A stretch of DNA of 64,000 bases from Diplonema papillatum (lineage: Eukaryota; Euglenozoa; Diplonemea; Diplonemida; Diplonemidae). The notes under the pieces were generated by a model that was not told the origin of the DNA, made no database searches, and worked only from the letters and a program-made list of their open reading frames with translations. The stretch is from contig JAPJBO010000541.1 in the NCBI GenBank assembly GCA_030068145.1, positions 89,852-153,851 on the forward strand, in the 5' to 3' direction. Positions 56,282-64,000 of the stretch are shown piece by piece (within the stretch, counting starts at the first letter, position 1; each line of letters starts with the position of its first letter). A program made the translations under genes and the position numbers.

Positions 56282-56295
56282 CGGAGTTGGGTTAA

Positions 56296-56598
56296 TACAC
56301 TTCAAAAAGAAAATTAGACTTAATACACTGCCAAGAAAAAATTTAGACTTAATACATGCACTTGAGAAGGGTGTATTTCTGGGTGAACTTTGTGGAGGTA
56401 TTTTCGGGTGAATTTTGTGGGTGTGTTTTGCTGGTGTGGTTTGCTAGTGTTGTGGGGTTTGTTTAATTTGTGGGTCTGTTCGTTGTGTGCACCTACATCT
56501 TTCGAGCCAAGCCGCTGGTTAGCACATTGTGTCGTCCATGAGATCGAACACGGCACATGGAAGATAAGTTAGTGATCGAAGATTGTGAAATGATTAGT
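56296..56598. other. Junction between transposon and rDNA array, with G/T-rich tract
   Basis: TTAGACTTAATACA occurs twice (about 56309 and 56342). From about 56371 to 56488 the plus strand is strongly G/T-rich with few A or C. No gene. 18S-like sequence becomes recognisable near 56590-56600 (AGCATGGAATAAC). Confidence 0.6.
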
Positions 56599-57005
56599 CA
56601 CTGCGAGAATGATAAAGCATGGAATAACAAGGGATCGATTCTCTCGACTCTTTTTGTTGGTCTCTTAACCCGAGAAGGAATAATCAAAACGAAGTTCTTA
56701 GCGGTTCTCTTTTGAGTTTCGTCTAAGGCCTCGTTGCGCGGGATCAATAGGGACTGCCGGGGTCGTACGTACTCCTACGTCAGAGGTGAAATTCTTAGAT
56801 CGTAGGAAGACGAACTTCTGCGAAAGCATTCGACAAGAATGTCTTCATTAATCAAGAACGAGAGCGTGGGGATCCAAGATGATCAGATACCGTCGTAGTC
56901 CACTGCTGTAAACGATGCCGTCTCAGGATCGAGGGAAGTCATTTTGGCTCCCACGGCACTCCCCGAACGAGAAATCAAAGATTATGGGTTCAGGGGGGAG
57001 TACAT

Positions 57006-57038
<33 letters not shown>

Positions 57039-57741
57039 TGACACCACCAGGCGTGGAGTATGCGGCTTAATTTGACTCAACACGGGGAATTTTACTAGGT
57101 CAGGACGATCTCAAGGATTGACAGATTGAGAGCTCTTTCTCGATGAATTGTGTGGTGGTGCATGGCCGCTCCTGGTTGGTGGAGTGATTTGTCAGGTTGA
57201 TTCCGTTAACGAACGAGATCTCGACCCTTAAATAGGTGGGCGTGTCGTTGTAGGGGGTGTCTTTTGGCATCGGCGGCTTGCTGCTTACCCGAGACGCGCA
57301 CTACTTCTTAAGGGGACTGCGCGCGACTTATAGCGCGCGGAAGAGCGAGCCAATAGCAGGTCTGTGATGCTCCTAAATGTCCTAGGCTGCACGCGCACTA
57401 CACTGACGCATTAAACGAGTTTGAGAGCCTTCCGGCTACCTATCTTGAAGAGGATGGGAAATCTTTTGAACTTGCGTCGTGATGAGGATCGATGATTGCA
57501 ATTATTCTCCTTGAATGAGGAATGCCTAGTAGGCGCAAGTCATCAGCTTGCACTGATTACGTCCCTGCCATTTGTACACACCGCCCGTCGTTGCTACCGA
57601 TTGGCTGTGGGATAGAGCTTGGGAGAGGGAAGCTCGTTCTTGGCAACAAGTTCAGCGCCCGAATCCAAGCAATGTTTCTCAGCTAGAGGAAGCAAAAGTC
57701 GTAACAAGGTTGCTGTAGGTGAACCTGCAGCAGGATCATTA
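56598..57741 (+). rRNA. 18S rRNA, 5'-truncated first copy of the array
   Basis: It is recognisable from the end of V4 (GCATGGAATAAC), through GAAATTCTTAGATC, AAACTTAAAGGAATTGACGG, the decoding site GTACACACCGCCCGTCG and the 3' end GTAGGTGAACCTGCAGCAGG-ATCATTA. The 5' half is missing: upstream is G/T-rich junction DNA and the transposon. The final hairpin has TTGCTG/CAGCAG arms instead of the common TTTCCG/CGGAAG, a compensated change. Several normally conserved positions differ, suggesting a fast-evolving lineage. This copy cannot be functional by itself if the 5' half is truly absent. Confidence 0.93.
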
Positions 57742-57899
57742 CCAAAGATTTCAATTCTGAATGGAATGAGGAAACGACTTTCAAACAGATTGGAAACCGA
57801 GGATTCAAACATGGTCATGAAGGAAATCGAAAATCCCGAGCAATCGGAAAGGCAAAACAACTGTTCCCCTCGGCTCAACTGCGGTTGATCGAGGGTGAC
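57742..57899 (+). other. ITS1
   Basis: Short spacer of about 158 bases between the 18S 3' end and the 5.8S start. Limits are approximate. Confidence 0.8.
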
Positions 57900-58062
57900 A
57901 TCAATTGCACTTATCGGTGGATGTCTTGGCTCTGGGAACGATGAAGACCGCGGCCAGACGCGATAGTCAATGGGAATTGCAGAAGCATGAGACTCATCAG
58001 GTCGTCGAACGCATTAGCGGGCTGGGTTCGCCCATGCCCATCAGCAGTTGAGTGTCGCTTGA
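57900..58062 (+). rRNA. 5.8S rRNA
   Basis: It contains TCGGTGGATGTCTTGGCTC, AACGATGAAGACCGCGGCC, AATTGCAGAA and TCGAACGCATTAGCGG, the standard 5.8S blocks in order. Ends are placed by family length (about 160). Confidence 0.93.
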
Positions 58063-58397
58063 AAATCTAATCTCTCAGACTGCGTTCGACTCTTGATTCG
58101 ATGGTGATTGGCTTGCTGATTATTGTTGATCGAGTTGAATCGGTTTGAATCGAGAATGTGGCGGTGCAAAGATCATTCAACCCGATCGATGCTCTGTTTG
58201 AAATCCTGGGTCCGAGAACGAGCATCGCATATCTTCTGGAGTTGAATCGCAAGGTTTGATGAAATTGGATGGTGTTCGATCAATGGATCTTCAATGAGAG
58301 CGACTGACGATTTCCAAAAATCGTCTAGTCTCGTGAGGTTCACACTTCAAAGGCATGGATTGATTTTTGGAAAAACAGGTCGTTCGAATGAAACTCT
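58063..58397 (+). other. ITS2
   Basis: About 335 bases between 5.8S and 28S. A/T-rich pairing arms are visible, but the four-helix structure was not folded here. Confidence 0.8.
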
Positions 58398-60704
58398 CAC
58401 CGACCTCAGCTGTTGAAGATCTACGCGCTAAACTTAAGCATATCACTCAGCGCAGGAAAAGAAAGCAACAGCGATGCTCCTAGTAACGGCGAGTGAACAG
58501 GGCAGAGCCCAAGCCTGAACCGGTGTTCTACGGATATCCGGAATGTGGCGCAAGCTGCTTGGGGACACAACTGGCGTCGAGGTAAGTCTCCTGGAATGGG
58601 GTATCCACAGAGGGTGAGAGTCCCGTATTTCCTCGACGAGCCATGTTGGTTAACTCCTTGCTAGCACGAGTCGCTCAGTTTGGGAATGCTGAGCTAATCG
58701 GCAGGTATCCCTCTGCTAAGGCTAAATATCTCCCGGAGGCCGATAGCGAACAAGTACAGTGATGGAAAGATGCAAAGAACTTTGAAAAGAGGGTTAAAAG
58801 TCCCTGAAACCGATGAGTGGTAAGAGTTGGAGATGCGTTCAAATCTTAATCATTGCTCCTTCACTGGGGTTTATGGTTGAGACGTCTGGACCTATTCGGA
58901 TCGTCCAAGCTTCTGTTGCGAGACGGCTTGCCGGCTGCCTCAGTTTTGCTCGGATCGACCAGGATAGGAATGAGTTGAGGAGGTGACCCGCGGCATCGTC
59001 AGCGAAGGGTAAGTGTCGGCGTCTTCGGACAACGTCCTTGCTCCCGCTGGCCTGACGTGGTTAAACGCTCGCAGGCTCATGTCAGACACAGCGATCTTCT
59101 ACTACCCGTCTTGAAACACGGACCAAGGAGTCTAACACGTGTGCGAGGCTTAGGGTGTCAAACCCACAAGCCGCACTGAAAGGGAGATGTGCCAATCCTT
59201 GAGGACGCAGCACAGCCCGATCCTGATTTACTGGAAAGGGATTTGAGGTTAAGTACACTTGTTGGGACCCGAAAGATGGTGAACTATGCCTGGATAGGAC
59301 GAAGCCGGGGGAAACCCTGGTGGAGGTCCGTTGCGGTGTTGACGTGCAAATCGCTCGTCAAAGCTGGGTATAGGGGCGAAAGACCCATCGAACCATCTAG
59401 TAGCTGGTTCACTCCGAAGTTTCCCTCAGGATAGCTAGAACCAAAACAGGAGTTACGCCAGGTAAAGCGAATGATTGGAGGCATTGGGGAAATCGCTTCC
59501 TCGACCTATTCTCAAACTTTAAATGGGCGTGAGCTCGGGGTTACTTCATTGAACCCTGACGTAGAATCCTGGTTCTAAGTGGGCCACTTCTGGTAAGCAG
59601 GACTGGCGACGCGGGATGAACCGAGAGCTGACTTAAGGTGTCCGAGTGATCGCTCATCAGATCCCACAAAGGGTGTCGGTTCATCTTGACAGCAGGACGG
59701 TGGCCATGGAAGTCGGCATCCGATAATGAGTGTGTAACAACTCACCTGCCGAATGCACCGGTCCCGAAAATGGATGATGCTCAAGCGATCCACCCATAGT
59801 TGGCCGCGTACTGGTATCACAAAGCCAGGCGTGCGTAGGAGTGCGTGGTCCACGCCGCGAAGTCGTTGGCGTGAGCCTCGATGGAGCGTGGATGAGTGCA
59901 GATCTTGGTTGTAGTAGCGAATATTCAATGGAGAACATTGAAGGCCGAAGTGGAGAAGGTTTCCGTGTCAACAGCAATTGGACATGGGTCAGTCGGTCCT
60001 AAGGCAAGGTGTAATTGCTCGCCTCAAAGCTGCCACTGACGAGCTTGCTCGGACGTGCAGGATTGCCGAAAGGGAATGCGTGAACATTCCGCAACCCGGA
60101 TGCAGAGATCTGAAGTGGTGACACATTGACGATCCTGTTGACCATGTCCACAGGCCCCGGATGATGCAGTCGTCTCTTTTTGAAGGAAGGGTTGACCCTT
60201 GAAACGCTTCACGCGGGGACAGGGTTAACTATCCTGGAAAGCTGCACTTTCTTCGTGTAGTAGGGTGTCTTGTGGATGTGCATGGAAAAAACAGGGGAGA
60301 TCTCATTCTCTTGCATCGGGCCGTACCGTTAACCGCAATAGGTCTCCTAGGCTAAAAGCCTCTGGCCGACAGAACAATGTAGGTAAGGGAAGTCGGCAAA
60401 CTGGATCCGTAACTTCGGGAAAAGGATTGGCTCTGAGGACACATGCGGGATTGTCAGTGCGGGTCAGGTCTGGGCTCAGATTGAAGGTGCTGTGAGTGGC
60501 GCTCTCGGGTGCTACCCGCGGCTCCTGATTTCTTCCAGGCCTTCTTGCATGTTGTGCCCGCAATGAAGTGTCAGCTTGGAACTGTTACGAACAAGAGGAA
60601 TCCAACTGGTTAATTAAACCACAGCATTTCGCTTCATCACAGCGGTGGCGAGTGGAATGTGACTTCTGCCCAGTGCCCTGAATGTCAACGCTGAGAGATC
60701 AGGT

Positions 60705-60764
<60 letters not shown>

Positions 60765-61373
60765 TTCTAATTAAAGACGCGCATGAATGGACCAATGAGA
60801 TTCCTTCTGTCCCTACCTACTATCTGGCGAAACAGCAGTCAAGGGAACGGACTTGAAACTGTCAGCGGGGAAAGAAGACCCTGTTGAGTTTGACTCTAGT
60901 CTGACTTTGTGCAGTGACACGAGAGGTGTAGAATAGGTGGGAGGCCGCAACAATGAAATACCACTACTCTTGTTGTCGCTTTACTTATCCAATGATGGGA
61001 AGACGGCAGCTGCTCCCTTGTGGGGTTAGGGTCTTCGGATCCGTAGCTTATCCGTTTCCAGCGACAAACGGGCTTCGGCTCGCGAATCCTCGTTTGGAGA
61101 CACCAGTCAGGTGGGGAGTTTGGCTGGGGCGGCACATCTGTTACACATTAACGCAGGTGTCCTAAGGCAAGCTCAGCGGGAACAGAAATCTCGCGTAGAG
61201 CATAAGGGTAAAAGCTTGCTCGATACACGATCTTCAGTACCGATCCTCGGTGTGAAAGCATGGCCTAACGATCCTTTGGTCTCGCTTCATGTTCAAGGGA
61301 TGAAGCCGGAGGTGACAGAAAAATTACCACAGGGATAACTGGCTTGTGGCAGCCAAGCGTTCATAGCGACGTT

Positions 61374-61405
<32 letters not shown>

Positions 61406-61453
61406 ACCTAGACAAGCAGAATTGTCTAAGGGTTGGATTGTTCACCCACTAAC

Positions 61454-61497
<44 letters not shown>

Positions 61498-61930
61498 TTA
61501 CCCTACTGATGGAGAGAGAGCCCATCGGGCCAGCGCATTCCGACAGCAATACGGGGTAGTACGAGAGGAACTCCCGTTTCTAGTCCCTGGTATCTACGGT
61601 TGTTCGATCGGACAGTGCCGTGATGCTACCACTGGATGGATTATGGCTGAACGCCTCTAAGCCAGAACCCAGTCTAGAGGAATGCGTGAGTTACTCAGGG
61701 CACATCGGATTTATCGGGCCACGAATAGCTTCGGCGAACGGCAACTTCCAAATTCACATCCAGATCCCGTGTCTCCAACCGGGTCTATACGAGTCCGAAT
61801 GGACCGGCGGGCGTAACGCACTGAGGAGCCTTGTTGTTCCGAGGGTTTGAGCCTTATGGCCGGTTCCTACGGTTATCTCCTGGTTCGGCTCCACTCGAAA
61901 GAGTGGGGTTGGATCAGGAGAAACCCGGAT
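58398..61930 (+). rRNA. 28S rRNA
   Basis: It starts at ACCGACCTCAGCTG, followed by AACTTAAGCATATCA. Conserved landmarks include AGTAACGGCGAGTGAACAGG, GACCCGAAAGATGGTGAACT, ACTCTCTTAAGGTAGCC (near 60735), the peptidyl-transferase region GGGGAAAGAAGACCCTG, GGGATAACTGGCTTG and the sarcin-ricin loop AGTACGAGAGGAAC (near 61557). About 3.5 kb, normal for a compact eukaryotic 28S. I see no group I or II intron interrupting the universal sites, and no hidden break. The 3' end is an estimate. Confidence 0.93.
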
Positions 61931-62459
61931 GTGAATTTGGAAAAAAGTGATGAATCCACCCAGAGTCTCTCGATGTTGGTCAATTTGAATGGAATGGAAT
62001 GAATGGTTGAATCATCATATTTAAGGCAAATCGAAAGACGGATCTCAAGCGGAATCTCTCTTGATCTCCGGCCGCACCTTACCAAACCTGCCTCTTTTTT
62101 TCTCTCCACGTCGTATGATTCCCTGAGATGTTCGCTTCGGCTTGAGCACTCGGGATGATGACACAGGAGAGGGATAGGGGGTCCGGGGAGGTAGGGTCCC
62201 GCCCGAGAATCAGGGGAGACAAGCTTTGAGATTTCGTCGCGAGGTGACCCCTCGCCCGCTAAAATGCCCTCTTTCAGGCCCCCACCCCCTCGCCATTTTT
62301 TTTCGCGTCAAAGTTCCTGTTCTGGCCCTCGGCTCCCTTTGTAAAAAGGTTGAGCTCTGGGCCGGTGCGGGAGCTTCCCGGCGCGGAGAAGATTGGAGAT
62401 GGAGGTGTTGTGCTCAGGAGCAAGGGTATGAGGTGGGCGCGTTGTTGCCAGGTGACTCT

Positions 62460-62576
62460 CGTGCGCTGCTCTCTCTCCTCTCTCTCTCTCTCCCTCTCTC
62501 CTCTCTCCTCTCTCTCCTACAGGCAACTGTAGGGAGGGGGGGAGGGAAGGGGGGGGGGAGGGGAGGGACGCGTGCG
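62460..62576 (+). repeat. CT-rich tract followed by G-rich tract
   Basis: Roughly 50 bases of CTCTCT-type sequence are followed after about 15 bases by nearly pure G/A with runs up to 10 G. The two could pair or form a G-quadruplex, a possible replication or transcription barrier in the spacer. Confidence 0.8.
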
Positions 62577-62638
62577 CGTCGCCGACCCCCCCAGTTCGGG
62601 AAAAGGGGTCATGCCCAATATAGGAAAGGGGGTCCTCC

Positions 62639-62668
62639 CCTCCTGGAAGCTCTTGAGCTCCAGGAGGA
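62639..62668 (+). terminator. Hairpin in rDNA spacer, possible processing or termination site
   Basis: TCCTGGAAGCTC and GAGCTCCAGGA pair over 11 bp with one bulged A and a TT loop. Role in pol I termination is only a possibility. Confidence 0.35.
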
Positions 62669-63314
62669 CGGAAGGATCACTACCTCTCCTGTTGGTAATA
62701 TGATGGTCAACCACGCATGAAATGAAAATCAAAGACTGGCAAATGAAAGAGACTGGTATTCATAAGGCAAGAACGCTAATCACTAGAGTGAGTCAATCAC
62801 ATTCTGAATCGGAGCAGCACTCCGCTCTAGTGACATAGCTAACTAATCTGGCATGACCTCGCCTCGATAATCTCAAATGGCGGTGTTAACATTCCACGGA
62901 AAGAATCGTTCGCGATTCAAGAAGAGGGATGCCGATTAGAATGAGTATGAATGACATACCACGTGCTCGAAAGACATGGAGGGAATGCAAAATGAATCGG
63001 TCATGTGCCAATGAAAATGCAAAAGTCAAGACCGTTCCTCTCCCATGGACTCGTTCCAGATCCGAGTTAGCATACTCGTATGCGCTCGATCAAATGGTCA
63101 AGGTAATCGGGAAGACACGATGGTGAAATACAAAAAAGGCAATCGAGGAAAGCTATCGGTCGTAGAGATACGATCGAGGACTGCCCCTTTGAAAGCTGAA
63201 GAATGAATAGAATGATCATGCATCAATCTAGGCTTGACACGATACAATCTCTGGTATCGGGGAATCTTTGATTCGTCAGATTTTCCTCGGTCCAGTCTGG
63301 TTTGAGTGACAAGA

Positions 63315-64000
63315 AACCTGGTTGATCCTGCCAGTAGTCATATGCTTGTTTCAAGGATTAAGCCATGCAAGTCTCAGAGTAAATGGATTAACAGTGGGTC
63401 TGCAGACGGCTCATTAAATCGGTGGCAATCTACGCGGGGAAGGTGCCTTTTGGGCCCAGTTGGATAACAATGGTAACTCCATTGCTAATACATGTCCGAA
63501 GAATCCAACTCGATTCAACCCCGTGGCCTTAAAACCGCGGGGTCGAGGTGGATACAATTGACCGAGATAAGAACCAACGCTAGCAATAGCAGCGGTGTGT
63601 GGATGAAACAGGTCAATCGAGTGATAGCACACGACTTCAAGTCGGTGCAAGCCCGCAAGAGCTTCTGCCCTATCAGCTTTTGACGGTAGTGTAGTGGACT
63701 ACCGTGGCTGTAACGGGTAACGGGGAATTAGGGTTCGATTCCGGAGAGGGAGCCTGAGAAACGGCTACCACATCTAAGGATGGCAGCAGGTACGCAAATT
63801 GCCCAATAGCAACACTGCTGAGGCAGCGAAGAGAAATAGCCTCGACACGTACTTAGTACGTTAGAAGCAATGGATGATATCTAAACCTGTCAATGAACAC
63901 AATTGGTGGACAAGTCTGGTGCCAGCACCCGCGGTAATTCCAGCACCAATAGCGTATATTAATGCTGCTGCTGTTAAAAAGCTCGTAGTTGGATCCAGAG
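63315..64000 (+). rRNA. 18S rRNA, 5' part of the next array copy (cut by window end)
   Basis: It begins ACCTGGTTGATCCTGCCAG and runs through GGGTTCGATTCCGGAGAGGG, AAATTGCCCAATAG and the 530-loop region CGCGGTAATTCCAGCACC, ending at GCTCGTAGTTGG near V4. Its reverse complement is the source of the inverted pseudogene at 13644-14369. Confidence 0.97.

Larger units (their letters stand above)
53880..56295 (-). mobile_element. piggyBac-type DNA transposon, one end recognisable
   Basis: The element spans the transposase frame and its shifted C-terminal remnant. At the transposase start side, TTAA (56292-56295) is followed, reading inward on the minus strand, by CCCAACTCCGACCAACCGG. That fits piggyBac target site TTAA and a terminal CCC. 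A 28-base perfect palindrome lies 10 bases inside. No TTAA-CCC partner was found to the left, so that end is diverged, truncated or outside what I can see; the left limit given is approximate. Confidence 0.7.
61931..63314 (+). other. rDNA intergenic spacer and 5' external spacer
   Basis: About 1.4 kb between the 28S and the next 18S, so the rDNA unit is roughly 7.4 kb. It holds small GGAATGGAATG words near 61990, a CT tract and G-rich tract (62460-62575), a strong hairpin (62639-62668) and the motifs found as relics at 7.2 and 46.5 kb. The pol I promoter and terminator could not be pinpointed. Confidence 0.85.

Noticed and set aside
58398..61930. Self-splicing intron or homing endonuclease in the 28S
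   Set aside because: Universal landmarks follow in normal spacing and no insertion was seen.
56598..64000. Many small open frames across the rRNA genes and spacer
   Set aside because: They lie in rRNA and spacers and are not proteins.
1..64000. CRISPR arrays, operons or bacterial origin
   Set aside because: No regular spacer-repeat structure; introns, eukaryotic rDNA and myosin rule out a bacterial source.

Overview
This is a nuclear window from a microbial eukaryote. The evidence is an 18S-5.8S-28S rDNA unit, GT-AG introns that keep the reading phase, a full myosin heavy chain, a RhoGEF, a ubiquilin and a piggyBac transposase. I cannot name the species. The 18S looks fast-evolving, and the myosin motor resembles, from memory only, those of stramenopile/alveolate-type protists. 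Genes are sparse. Some are very long single exons (4-4.7 kb) and others are strings of short exons with introns of about 60-800 nt, so the spacers probably hide further small-exon genes.

Layout: 0-5 kb holds a four-WW-domain protein, a J-domain protein and a four-exon coiled-coil/Ser-rich protein. 5-13 kb is a gene-poor stretch with a dispersed repeat, an rDNA-spacer-like relic and one probable minus-strand exon. At 13.2-14.4 kb lies a rearranged 18S pseudogene: a sense piece fused to an inverted 5' 18S/ETS piece. 14.6-18.6 kb is a giant DH-PH RhoGEF whose DH domain is interrupted by about 790 disordered residues. 19-25 kb has possible small genes, a RidA-family gene, ankyrin-like exons and a two-exon coiled-coil protein. 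26-28.4 kb has a charged nuclear-type protein and L-rhamnose mutarotase. 29.3-33.9 kb is a myosin with a novel tail. 36.5-41.5 kb has a PH-like-domain protein and a two-exon ankyrin protein. 42-46.2 kb has a small foldback MITE-like element, a ubiquilin (UBL-STI1-UBA) and a PTRHD1-like gene. 48-52.7 kb is a 1566-residue protein with a helical N-terminus and an apparently split PDZ domain. 53.4-56.3 kb is a piggyBac element. 56.6-64 kb is the edge of the rDNA array: a 5'-truncated 18S, ITS1, 5.8S, ITS2, 28S, the intergenic spacer and the start of the next 18S.

The genes do not form an operon-like system; they are ordinary cytoskeletal, proteostasis and signalling genes. The most unusual content is mobile or rearranged DNA. 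The piggyBac protein carries a possible Ulp1-like (or other papain-fold) N-terminal domain and AT-hooks, has a full DDD triad, and is cut by a one-base shift in a G-run. The rDNA array begins with a truncated 18S next to that element. An inverted rDNA pseudogene and spacer-like relics lie far outside the array. Two long proteins have folded domains that seem split by hundreds of disordered residues. Similarity statements come from reading and memory, not searches.
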